A stretch of 64,000 nt of DNA, taken from positions 744,001-808,000 of the forward strand of contig WHUZ01000004.1 in the NCBI GenBank assembly GCA_015179045.1. Direction: 5' to 3'. Of the stretch, positions 43,276 through 53,368 are shown piece by piece. The translations under genes and the position numbers were made by a program. The notes below the pieces were generated by a model. The model searched no databases. It saw only the letters and a program-made list of their open reading frames with translations, and was not told where the DNA came from. Positions within the stretch are counted from its first letter, which is position 1; each line of letters begins with the position of its first letter. Source of the DNA: Kalaharituber pfeilii. Lineage: Eukaryota > Ascomycota > Pezizomycetes > Pezizales > Pezizaceae.

Positions 43276-44858
43276 TAGTGTATTGGTGCTTGTACCTACC
43301 ACCCTATACTAATCACTACACGCAGGTTCACTGCAACCGTAGAGCAGGCGCATGCCATCACACTGATATATTGAACTTTTTTTCTTTGTTTTTAATATCA
43401 CATAACAACAAGCTCAGCGATACTAACCGTCACGTGTGCTGGTTGTCGGAGCTGAGAGGTCTCGAGTAAGGAGTCGGGAATAGGTTCATCACACTCTTGC
43501 ACCATCATATAGAAGCTGTCGTACCTGTCAAATTCAGCTCATACTGCCACCTCGCGCACTATCGTATAGGACCTGTTATACTGGTCAAATTCGGCTCATT
43601 CTGCCATATCTCGCACTATCATATAGAACCTACCATACCAGTCAAATTTGGCTCATACTGCACTGTCATATAGAATCTGTCATACTAGTCAAATTTGGCT
43701 CATTCTGCCACCTCTCATACTACTAAGGGAGGCCTTCCATACCTGTGAAATACAGCTCATCTCCTGCTGTCGAGCGGCACCTGCCATACCTGTTAAATTG
43801 AGCTCATTCTGCCATATTGAGATATAGAGTATATGTGTGTGAGATATTGAGACCACACATCTAACTAAAATTGGTAAGCATCTAATGAGCTGCCTCATTA
43901 ATAACATTATCTGTCACTTTACGGGCATCCAGACATGCAAGCTTAAATATTGTGTGGTATGATGGTATATGGAATTATATGAAGTAGGGATGCCGGGCCT
44001 TATTAGCGAGGTATTCAGATTCCCAGCAAGGTATTTCGATGCTGGGTCTAGTAGCTAGAAGAATATCAAAACGTATGAACACATGGGAAGTATTCAATTA
44101 TCATGACACTACGCCCACATGTCAGGACACATTTTCATTATTCCTGATGTGATACAGTCTTCGCAGATGCTTTTATTCCTGTTCTTCCACTATACAGAGG
44201 TTTATACATTGAGTAGTCTAGACAAGTCTACCTTTTAACTTGGCCTTATATTATCCAGAATGACATCGAAGATAGTGTATAGTATCTTTATCATATATAA
44301 TAATAATCTGTGCCCTTAGTTTCTACTCCAGTATTTTTGGAGCAATTCAGAGAGGAATTAGAATATTAGGTGCTCGTACTAAGCTATCTCTACTACTACA
44401 TATGTATAATGTGAGTACTGAGCTATCTCTACTACTACATATGCATAATGTGAGTGCCGCTAAGAAGCACACTAGCATTTCCGGAACATGCACTAGCATC
44501 TCCGGCCCTCTTGGCGCCCGGAGCTGGGGAGCCCCCCATTTCAGAGAAGTTTAGCACCAGACTCTATTCCTTTCATGAATTATTTTAGTGTGCCAATAGA
44601 GTCTAGGTACGAGAACAAATAAAAATGTAAAATTGGCAAAAAAAAAAATATGCAGTATTAGAATTTATAACTTAAATAAGTAATTTTCAAAAATAGCTAG
44701 ATAATGCCCATAGGTGGCCTGAAACTAGGGCACAGACTATGTCCTGGTAATTAACTCTACCACTTGTCCCTACTTGTCTAGCGTTAGGAAAAATGCATGG
44801 GTATTGTAGGTGCTACCATTGCAAAAAAATCTTTCTGCCCTATGCATTGCCATACTAC

Positions 44859-45030
44859 TGGCAGATCAAGTGAAAGTACCCTCAGACAAGCGGAGGCTAC
44901 CGGTATCTTGGGGCAATTCCATGGCCAGCTCGGACTCAAGCTGAGGCCCAGGCTGAGATCAGGCGATCATAAGTGGGAAAAACGGCCAGTGTGCGTACAA
45001 GGCAGAAAGTGCCTGTCCCGAGAGGTTTTG
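44859..45030. repeat. Detached MULE terminal inverted repeat
   Basis: This matches the right TIR of the MULE at 55860-56022 (AAGCGGAGGCTACCGGTATC... to CCCGAGAGGTTTTG). No transposase or opposite end is nearby. It directly adjoins a LINE tail. Confidence 0.85.
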
Positions 45031-45132
45031 GTTTAGAAGTATATAGAAATTTCTTTGTTAAGCCTGTCTCCGGGCTTTGAGGGCTTGCCCAGGGACCCTG
45101 CCATGGCTTGGCGCTGCAAGCGGGGTTACGTG

Positions 45133-45165
<33 letters not shown>
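45031..45165 (+). mobile_element. Truncated Tad1-like LINE 3' end with long poly-A
   Basis: TTTGTTAAGCCTGTCTCCGG, CCCTGCCATGGCTTGGCGCT and GCGGGGTTACGTGA precede about 32 A. It is the same subfamily as 34575-34765. The target duplication is unclear. Confidence 0.8.
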
Positions 45166-45167
<2 letters not shown>

Positions 45168-46433
45168 TCCCTCCACGCCCGTAGCGGGCCCCTTCGCGCA
45201 ATGCTTCGTCTGACTCTGATCCAGAATCATGGGCACACTCTCCACGCCCGCAATGGCCTCGTTCTCGACGCTTCCCGGGCCGCCCCTGTGCATTCTGGAA
45301 GGGCCTTATATTGGAGGCTCTCGGCCTCTCCTGCCAATCTCAGATCTCCATTAGGCCATCGCTCTCACCATGCCCGTGTATGCCGTTCAATAGGCAGAAG
45401 TGTAGGTGCGATAGGTTCCTCTTCAAATTTAGAACACCAACGAGGTGATTCGCTCTTAGCAATTGCGATCACTGCTAGGACCGAAAAGCTCCGAGCTTAC
45501 TTTTAATTGATCAGAAACAAACGCCGGACATTTCTGTCCTCTCTAACACACTAAGTATTTCTAAACTCCCATATCCCTACCTAGCGACGCATACGCCAAA
45601 TGACCGACTCCATTGGGATCCTAACCAATATTTTATATGTTATGGAAGAGATGCATTCCACAGCTCAACCCACGGCCACAGGACACGAGAATGGGGGGCT
45701 ACAAATGGATATATATCACCACAACTTTTGGGCAGGTGAATCTCTCCTCATATGAGGCACTCGCCTGTTATCTGATACAACAAGGGAAACAGGTTTTTGT
45801 ATGCTCTGGATGCACCTTCGGCTTGTCGGTGCTGCTTCGAGTGTCTCTGTAACTCTTTATGCTTAGTGTTTACAGACAGCAATGAAACACTTCCAAAGCT
45901 GGAGCAGTGCTCGAAAAATGGAAGATCTAGAAGGTACTAGCCCGGAAAAATAGCGGGAGGAGGGATAACGACAAAAACTGTGAAAGAAAATTTATGTCCC
46001 TTGCCAAGTCGTTTGACTTATCCTCACTTGTGTATTTGTAGCAACATATGCGGAAAAGATGCACAGGGATTGTATAGTCTTGTTCACTCTTATGTCTTGT
46101 ATTCAATGTACAGTATGTGCTCCTAACATCCACCTATTTATAGACATGAGCTGCTAGCAAATTGTGCGAGTATTAAGGTTGCTCATTATCACAACACGTA
46201 TCCACAACTCAGATTCCTCATCACACCTTATACCATAATCTCGGTTCATAGTCTCGGTTCATAGTCTCGGTTCATGTGCATTGCATAATCTTCAACAGTA
46301 TTCAAGGTACGGAGTACGAGTGGTCATTTTCATGTTGGCGGATGTTGCATTGATTTTCTCAAGAATAAGTTGCAAAGATTCACTGATTAACTACTGTACG
46401 TAAAGTTGATGCTCCAAGATAATCATTTTAAGC
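45166..46433. other. No recognised gene
   Basis: An arginine-rich open frame continues from the LINE tail to 45506 without recognisable domains. Three tandem copies of a 14 bp unit (TCTCGGTTCATAG) lie at about 46240-46280. Nothing else is supported. Confidence 0.4.
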
Positions 46434-48179
46434 AGTGTTGTTCGTTCTTCTTATACGTTGTGTGAGGTAAGGCAATATGAAGAGAGCAATAGTTGGTGGT
46501 GGGACAGTGTGAGATGCTGTGGCATTCAAATTTTTCGACGAGAATTCGTCGAGTAACGATATAAAAAAAAAAAAAAAAAAAAAAGAGAATTCGGGATTTC
46601 AATTTATCCCTGCACTCCGAGCATGGGTTGTATGTACTAGTAGATAACGGTCACTTGTATAGTTTAGCATCACTTATTCCGGCTTCTGTCCAGTCAGAAA
46701 GTGACTGGACAGAGACACTCCGGAGACATTCCGATTTCAACACTCAAATCACAACTAAAAGAAATAGATAAAATTAGTTTTGTGCTATCTAATGATAACT
46801 TAGTGAATGAAAAATAATTCTATAGAGCAATACCTATTTATTTAATTTTTTGTACTAGTGATTTGAAAGTCAAAGATGAGAAGATTTATATGAGAATCGG
46901 TCAGATTGTCCACCTTTAATAACTACTTAATATGGTATAGTATGAAGAGATCTAACCCAAAAGGGACATAGCTAACCTAAAATAGAATAGTATATATACT
47001 TCTCCTATGTATTCTCTTTTACCACTTCATTTTATTTGGTACTTGTCTATGACCTTTATACATATGTGAACGAAACTCCTTAGTACCATAAGTTAATCCT
47101 TCGCTATATGCATCATAATTAATTCCTTAATTCAAGTGATAGAGGCTGAACAGGTTAAAATGACCAATATGTGAAACCGATGCAACAGGTATTAAGTATG
47201 CAAGTATAGGGGAGCAGCAAACAACCAGCGTTGGATTGGTACTGTAGGGCGGGGGGTAGCAGTGGAAGAAAATCGCAGTGACAGCATGAAAGAAGAGGCA
47301 GAACAGTGTATGCAACTACTATATAACTAGCGCGTAGTCATCAAAGCAAATGTCCGTCCTCCTATGTACAGGAATTTCCCGGTACCCCACTTGATGGAAG
47401 GTAAAGCCGACAAGCCTAAGCTTGAGAGATTGAAGCTCTGCCTTAGTCCATCCCTTCAGAGTGAGCCCCTGAGAGCGATCATCAGAGGAGTCTTGGGTTG
47501 ATAAGGAGATTGGACATTCCGATGGTTCCAACTTTAGAACTCCAATGATGCGCTTCACTTCTGCTTCACTTGCTGATGACAGCAGGGGTTTAACCTCAGT
47601 TGGCTGCCGGGCTGATACGGGAGTCTCCTGGACAGTCTTTATTGCCCTGAAGGTAGGAATGCGGTAGCCATTTGGGTCATAAGGCTGGTATGCTCTTGAT
47701 ATGTTCCCTTGCTCACCGGCCAGGACTCCAATCCAGGCAGAAGATTGCAACTGAGGATCATTCAATAGCTCCATTGAAAGCCCAGCCAACGGGGTACCGT
47801 TCCTGCATTCTAGGCCCAGAGGAAGCACCACAACACGATCCCCAAGGAGCCGTCTCACATAGGGATGCTCGAGGAGTGGGACAACATTGCCTAGCACAGG
47901 GAGTGGGTCCTCTCTTCTGCTAATAGGATCAACAAGGAGCAGCTTCATGATATCTTGGCAGGTAGCATGATAGTAATGAAGGCCATCCTTAAGAGCATCC
48001 TGCAAAAGGTGTTCCAGAACATGGTTGATTACCTCTGTTGGTAAATCAGCCAAGCCTCCCTGTCTTGGTTAGCGCGAGCGTGGTGGTGGCTGAGGATGAA
48101 TGACACAGCTTGATCGACGTAAGATATAAAGGCGTGTAGGCCCTTGATTAATGAGATATAAGTTACTGGAATACCCCAA
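46434..48179 (-). repeat. Third copy of the F-box-like segment (1.75 kb)
   Basis: It corresponds to about 10769-12532 of the right arm at very high identity. The left limit is at GTTCGTTCTTCTTATACG and the right limit at GGAATACCCCAA. Beyond these points similarity stops abruptly. It includes the poly-A run near 46563 but not the MULE SWIM fragment, and no target duplication or TIR is visible. Confidence 0.85.
47319..48053 (-). pseudogene. F-box-like gene copy 3, altered
   Basis: The frame MADLPTEVINHVLEHLL onward matches residues from about 68 of copy 1 but lacks the upstream reading frame, because of a roughly 10 bp loss near 48050 (GCCAAGCCTCCC). The stop after DICFDD is changed (TAA/G context to TAC), which adds ALVI. 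A few substitutions (LSNVV to LGNVV, GLK to KLK) are unique to this copy. Confidence 0.65.
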
Positions 48180-48215
48180 GACTAACTGCTGGTCTTCCAA
48201 TACCTTACGGCGTGG

Positions 48216-48560
48216 TTACGGCGTGCTGATTCCTTTCTTAACCCATGTCCACTGGTTGCTTGACTTTCCACAACTTTTCATCTGTGAGTCCTCTTTAGGA
48301 CAGACTCCTAGGGCCTCCTTTTTGAGATCTTGCCATACGGTACGAGTTGTTTCCGTATCTTCAATATCAATGGAGCAGCGTTTGCATAGCTTATCTCCCA
48401 CCTTATCCAAAAATGCCTGAAGAATAGGAACACACGTGTGTGTTCATTGATTATCCCTTTTTCAACCAGCTGGTCCGAGTGTTCTGCAAAATCAAAAATG
48501 AATGCTCTGTACTGAGCAGCAGTCGGGCTTGGAGTAGCGACGTACGAATATATGATGATT
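48216..48560 (-). pseudogene. Gag fragment related to the Gypsy element at 59930
   Basis: KVGDKLCKRCSIDIEDTETT and RTVWQDLKKEAL match KVGDMLCKECSIELEKPSTT and RTIWADLKKEAL in the 59930-62161 protein. The preceding frame FIFDFAEHSDQLVEKGIINE matches FIFNFSERSDYLVSTGAISE. Frames are shifted relative to each other. No protease or RT remains. Confidence 0.8.
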
Positions 48561-48948
48561 GTAAAGGTAAGGGCAAAGGTAAGAGTAAGAGGAAGTGCGT
48601 GCGCAGCGAGAGAGTGCGTGCACAAGAGAAAGTGCGAGGGTAAGAGTGCGAAAGAGTGCGAATGGGTGCGAATGAGTGCGAATGGGCGCGAGTCTTTTCT
48701 GGTCTTTGTTTTTCGTTCCTGTTGCCCCTGGAATAAACTGTCATTCTTGAGGAGTATTTATAGTTAATCTCTATCCCTCCCGTTTTGCGATTTTTTTTTT
48801 TTTTTTTTTTGAATTCATTTATTTCTCCCCTTTGTTATTGCATTTTGAACAAACGAACTCAGTGTCTGTTTTCGGAAGCATCTCGACTAGTAACAACTCT
48901 TTGTTCCAAACCAAGAGCGCCACTAGTCTCGTAACCAGAGCGCCACCT

Positions 48949-48979
48949 TTTTTTTTTTTTTTTATTTCATTAATCGCAT
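48949..48979 (-). mobile_element. Very short type-B micro-retroposon
   Basis: Poly-T then ATTTCATTAATCGCATGCC, flanked by the duplication AGAGCGCCAC (about 48937-48946 and 48982-48991). It retains only about 18 bp of core. Another bare poly-T tract is at 48789-48809. Confidence 0.75.
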
Positions 48980-49366
48980 GCCAAGAGCGCCACTTGGATC
49001 ACAATGCCCACCCATCTCAACTGAAATAATTCCATCACTCAAACTCGCACAAAGGGAAAAATAAGAACATGTTTGCGAATTCTTGTCTTTTTCAATTTCG
49101 TAAAGATGGTGTAGAGATGTGAATGGAAGTGCGGTGCGAGTGCGAGTTGTGGGTGCGAGTGCGAGTACAGTGTAAGAGCGAGTGCGGGTGTGTTCCATTG
49201 TTCAAACTAGCACAAAGGAAAAACAAAAAATAAGAACGGGTATGCGAATGAGCAATGCTCAACGTGAATGCAGGTTCGGTGCGAGTGCGAGCTGTGGGTG
49301 CAATGCGGATGCGGGTGCGGATGCGGGTGCGTATGCGGGTGTATTGTAGGATCAAGCCTGGTATGT

Positions 49367-49780
49367 TTGTTATCTACCTAGAGGGGGAGGTAGAATCAGA
49401 TAGTCAAACACCAGCGAAGATACGGTTATCAGGCAAATGGCACCACTCGTGCCTGTATGACTGAGACAGAACTACAAAGGTGGACGGAAAGGGGAAGGAG
49501 AGGGATGTGGAGGAGATGGACATGACTGCTTGATTGTCTGGCGGGATATTTGGGTATTCGTGCTTGATTGTTCTCATGGGACATTGGGCTCTCGCTTTGT
49601 GTTTCCTCCGCATCACCGAAGTAGTGGTATCTTTGTGTCTTTTTACAAGGGGTCGAATGTGTAGGTAGTTGCACAGGTGCCTGTCTCCGGGCCATAAGGA
49701 CTTCGGTCCAGGGACCCTGCCATGGCGAACAGCTGCAAGCGGGGTTACGTGAAATAAAAAAAAAAAAAAAAAAAAAAAAA
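49367..49780 (+). mobile_element. 5'-truncated Tad1-like LINE with TSD
   Basis: It matches the 3' part of the LINE at 25354-25760 (CGAACAGCTGCAAGCGGGGT, TACGTGAAAT, poly-A). A duplication AAGCCTGGTATGT lies at 49354-49366 and, after the tail, at 49779-49791. It is inserted in the Gypsy leader. Confidence 0.9.
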
Positions 49781-49900
49781 GCCTGGTATGTATTCTGCAA
49801 CACAGTTCTCCGGTCGAAGGGACCAATGTAAGAGAGCGATAGTGTCTACTATCCTCAGAGTGACCGGAAAATTGAGAACTGGCGGAATACACACACAAGG

Positions 49901-50697
49901 TTTACAGTATCTCACATGTTGAATAGCGAATGCGGACCGTGGATGTGAAGTGTAGTATTGCAGGTGTGCCGAAAAAGATTGCTTGTCCTAATTATAGAAC
50001 AAACATGCACTTTTATCTACATATTAACAAAGAAAGCAAAGAAAGTAATAACTCGAGTCACAAAGAAAGAATCTATGTCAAAGAATTCCAATAATGAAAG
50101 AAGTCCAATTAACCATTGAAGAATAATCAAAGAAGCCATAGAAAGATCCATCCTGTATGCCAGCCCTGGTATCACAAGACTTGGCCTATTCCGGTGCAAC
50201 ACCAATTCTTTCAGCTTCCCCACACCGTGTATTGATATGTGCCGCTGTAAGGAATGGATCGAGGCGGCAGACAAGTGAATAAGTTTTTTTTTTTTTTAAA
50301 TCATTACTCGTATAAGGTGCTGGTCATCAATAAGGGACCCCTGACAACCAAAATTACGGACTTGAACTTGAAGTATAATTTCACTACCCAACCACATCTG
50401 AGTAGAAATTAAACATCGTAATTATATCCTATTTTGTCTGTTCTACAATCCTTCGATGTCTGAATTAAAAAATATTCAGAGAGTGTAGAGAAATTTTAGA
50501 TTGAAAAGTTTCAATTTTGTATGAGGAGCATCTCAAATTTTACATGCCAAGATAGCTGACTATAGAATTAGTACTAGTTTAAAAGAAAATATTACTATAT
50601 ATAGCAATAATCTATCTAATTTTTTAATGACTTTTATATATATGTTCAATAAACTCTTTTATATCATATATATAACTCTTTTAATAGGCCTTTATAC
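49901..50697. other. Old repeats, no gene
   Basis: Contains a type-B-like tail at 50284-50315 (poly-T, AAATCATTACTCGTAT) and a decayed relative of the 16391 MITE at about 50315-50600. It is very AT-rich towards the right. Confidence 0.45.
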
Positions 50698-50945
50698 TAT
50701 TACGGCTAAGGTGAGACTTACCTGACAAGAGGAACACTTACCCTGAACTCTTAGTAAGACCAATGCTACTAGACCAGACTAATCACCCCTTAGGCTTAGT
50801 AGAAGATCTTTGTCTTCAAATAGAGTAGTACTAAGGAAGTGTATATCATTGTTGATTATAAGATCTTTATGTCTAGTACTCAGTTTATGAAGCTAATATG
50901 CACATATGCCTTAGTATATATTATTATCTTACATCTGTACTACTT

Positions 50946-50950
<5 letters not shown>

Positions 50951-50982
<32 letters not shown>

Positions 50983-51887
50983 ATAACCCCGCTTGTAGCA
51001 CTAAGCCATAGCAGGGTCCCTGGGCAAGCCCTCATAGCCCGGAGACAGGCTAAACTAACTCTCTACATACATGGCCCCCACGCGCCGTCGCCCCCGCTCT
51101 CCTAGCTTCTAGAACTTGACCCCAGCGAAGAAATTCTCTAAAACGTCATACTCCTCCCCATTCTCCGCCTTTCTTTTCCAATCCTTTCCCATGTCGCTCC
51201 ACCTCTCAAAACCTTCTGGGCGGTTCTTCTGACTTCTGCATCGGAAAGCGAGGTGCTCCCCGGTTTGCACCTCCCCGCACCTGCACTTATCCGACTCAGC
51301 TGCCCCTATCCTCTTCAACCACACCGCACACCTCCCTCTCTCCAGGCGCAAGGCAGTGAAATTGGATACTACTATCCTATTCCACTCCATGACCTTTCCT
51401 CCTCCAAAGCCGTCCACTTCTCTCTTCTCCTTCCTCCACGCCTTCACCCTCTGGCGCACCCCACTTCCGGTGGCCACCTCCTTCCCCTGCATCACCGTCC
51501 CCTTCTTCGCCCACTCATCCGCCTTCTCATTTCCTGCGATTCCGATGTGAGCCTTGACCCACATCAGCTTCGCATCCCCTCCCTTCTTCTTCCTCCTCGC
51601 TACGGCATCCACCACTCTCCTCACATCCTCGGTTTTCCCCTTTCCCTCCCTGCCTGCCTTCTGGATCGCCATGACGGCAGCCTCAGAATCTAAACAGATC
51701 AGTACAGGGACCTCCTCCTCCACACTCTCCAGCGCCTTTCTCACTCCTCTCACCTCCCCATCGAACACCGTCGCCGTTCTCCCCACCACCTCCGCCACGG
51801 CTGCCGACCTCCCCCACACCCCTGCTCTCACCTTGCTGTCCTCGATCTTGCTGCCGTCGGAGAAAAGGACTGCCCTTTTTCTTCCGG
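50951..51887 (-). mobile_element. Tad1-like LINE 3' part with RNase H, 14-bp TSD
   Basis: It is bounded by GTACTACTTTGCAT at 50937-50950 and 51888-51901. On the minus strand it holds the end of ORF2 (RNase H plus C-terminal cysteine-containing segment), a 3' UTR with a CCCGGAGACAGG-type block and a poly-A. It is 5' truncated inside the RNase H domain. Confidence 0.93.
51109..51887 (-). CDS. LINE ORF2 C-terminus: RNase H domain (5'-truncated)
   Basis: The open frame enters from the truncation point as FSDGSKIEDS (first catalytic Asp). It continues with VFDGEVRGVRKALES (Glu), LICLDSEAAVMAIQKAG (second Asp) and WVKAHIGIAGNEKADEWAKK (His and last Asp), which is the full RNase H quartet. The tail has CRCGEVQTGEHLAFRCRSQ, a C...C...H...C pattern typical of the ends of Tad/I-type LINE proteins, and ends ENFFAGVKF. 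RNase H removes template RNA during target-primed reverse transcription. No start codon belongs to this copy, and the internal GTG at 51831 is not a real start. Confidence 0.85.
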
Positions 51888-52055
51888 GTACTACTTTGCA
51901 TGTTTCTTTATTACGTTTATTGGTATTGATAAGGGACTGTCATTTCTTTATTTGCTTGCCTAGTCATATATGATACGCTTAGCCTATTTAAGTACAGGCA
52001 ATAGTATAGTTAAAGAATCAAGACACAAGCAGTGTTTTAGTTCTCTATTACTCTG

Positions 52056-52426
52056 ATGTAAGGGCGATGCTGGGATCCGTAGGCGAAGGCACGATCGCGG
52101 GTGCTACGAGACAGCAGGGACAGAGAGGGACAAGGTAGAAGAGAGAATGAGCGTACGTTGACCAGTGGAGACTACATACAGGCGGGTAGGAGAGGTATAT
52201 ATAGACGAGAGAGAGTGAACAGAAGTAGCAGGTACGAGTATTGCATGAACTTGGACATGACGACATAGAAGAAGACAGATGGAAATAGAAACATACATGA
52301 CGACATAGAAGAAATGCTGTAGAATGATGTAGAATGATGTAGAGCTATGGCGGCGGTTCGAGAGCATTCTGTGGTTCGGGTCGATCACTGCATGGTGGTT
52401 ACCAAGAACTAATCCCTGTTATTTCC
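52056..52426. other. No gene recognised
   Basis: Purine-rich DNA with a short tandem repeat ACATGACGACATAGAAGAA at about 52254-52315 and GTAGAATGAT units. No coding or terminal signatures. Confidence 0.4.
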
Positions 52427-52718
52427 TACCGTATTAACTCACTTAAGAGGTAAAATACAAACGCGCGCTTTGGTGGTCTTGGCAAGCCTCTTAGCACCAG
52501 TGCGCGTGTATTAGGCACGGGCACGCCGAATTACCGCGATGCTAACCTCAACAGCACGGAGACTGATAGTGACGTAACTCCCAAAAAAAGAAAAAAGAAA
52601 AAAAAAATACCAATATTGTACCAAAGCGCGCGCTAGTGCGATCAATAGCGCCCGAAGTTCTGCCAAGACCACACTAGCGCGCGTTTGTGTTTTACCTCTT
52701 AAGTGAGTTAATACGGTA
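52427..52718. mobile_element. MITE sharing TIRs with the Rep/Hel block
   Basis: The ends TACCGTATTAACTCACTTAA...CGCGCGCT are inverted for about 42 bp, and the subterminal parts (GGTGGTCTTGGC and GTGTGGTCTTGGCAG) match the two ends of the block at 17756-25005. The right subterminal part (GCGCTATTGATCGCACTAGC) also matches that of the block. It is 292 bp with no coding capacity. Confidence 0.85.
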
Positions 52719-52752
52719 TTGCGGCATGACATCTGAAACCTATTATTTCCTC

Positions 52753-52815
52753 TTTTTTTTTTTTTTTTTTATTTCATTAATCGCATGCCGCCCTATGGGC
52801 TATGGCGATGTTTAA
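52753..52815 (-). mobile_element. Type-B micro-retroposon
   Basis: Poly-T, then ATTTCATTAATCGCATGCCG and CCCTATGGGCTATGGCGATG. The target duplication is not clear. Confidence 0.7.
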
Positions 52816-53368
52816 GTACATAAAGGAGGAAAGTAGAAAATGTATGTAGAAGCCCTTACTACTCCCAAAACCTCTCGGGACAGGCACTTTCTGCCTGTAC
52901 GCACACTGGCCGTTTTTCTCACTTATGATCGCCTGGTCTCAGCCTGGGCCTCAGCTTGAGTCCGAGCTGGCCATGGAATTGCCCAAGATGCCGGTAGCCT
53001 CCGCTTGTCTGAGAGTGCTTTCACTTGATCTGCCGGTAGCTTCCGCTTGATCTGAGAGTACGTCCCGCTTGGTCTGAGAGTTCAACGTCCCGCTTGGTCC
53101 GAGAGTACAACATCCCGCTCGGTCTGAGGGTACAATGTCCCGCTCGGTCTGAGGGTAGGTTCAGCTTGATCTAAGCTTATCCTGAAGGCATTCTTATGAC
53201 TGGCCTAATATAGTAAATATTGCAACTGTAGTGGCTATAAATGGACATGTTGTTGTCGGCAATCAAGTAGATATCATTCAGCACTTTCACTGATAAACAC
53301 GCTCCGAATTCATTACCTGCTATCTGCTACCTATACTAAGTCCTTTTCTGCTATTCTATATATATCCA

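Larger units (their letters stand above)
39000..44617 (-). repeat. Right arm of palindrome 2, carrying later insertions
   Basis: The inverted copy of 34915-38620, lengthened by a 745 bp solo LTR (39392-40136) and an 877 bp TRIM (40890-41766). The outer end is the hairpin ...TAGGTACGAGAACA at 44617. Many differences from the left arm are CpA to TpA. Confidence 0.85.
48180..49900 (-). mobile_element. Truncated Ty3/Gypsy remnant: gag fragment, leader and LTR end
   Basis: The minus strand has an LTR end TCTCTTACA followed by the PBS region TTGGTCCCTTCGACCGGAG at about 49807-49827, as in the element at 58521. A leader rich in (GTGCGA)n follows (49100-49350, 48560-48720), then gag codons. It is interrupted by a LINE (49367-49780) and a type-B copy (48949-48979). 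The LTR is incomplete upstream. Confidence 0.75.
50698..52055 (+). mobile_element. Diverged LTR interrupted by a LINE
   Basis: 50698-50950 and 51902-52055 together resemble the LTR at 39392-40136: TTACGGCTAAGGTGAGACTT at the start, and ATTGATAAGGGACTG and GAATCAAGACACAAGCAGTG later. It is AT-rich through transitions and lacks the last part of the LTR. No TSD was found. Confidence 0.7.
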
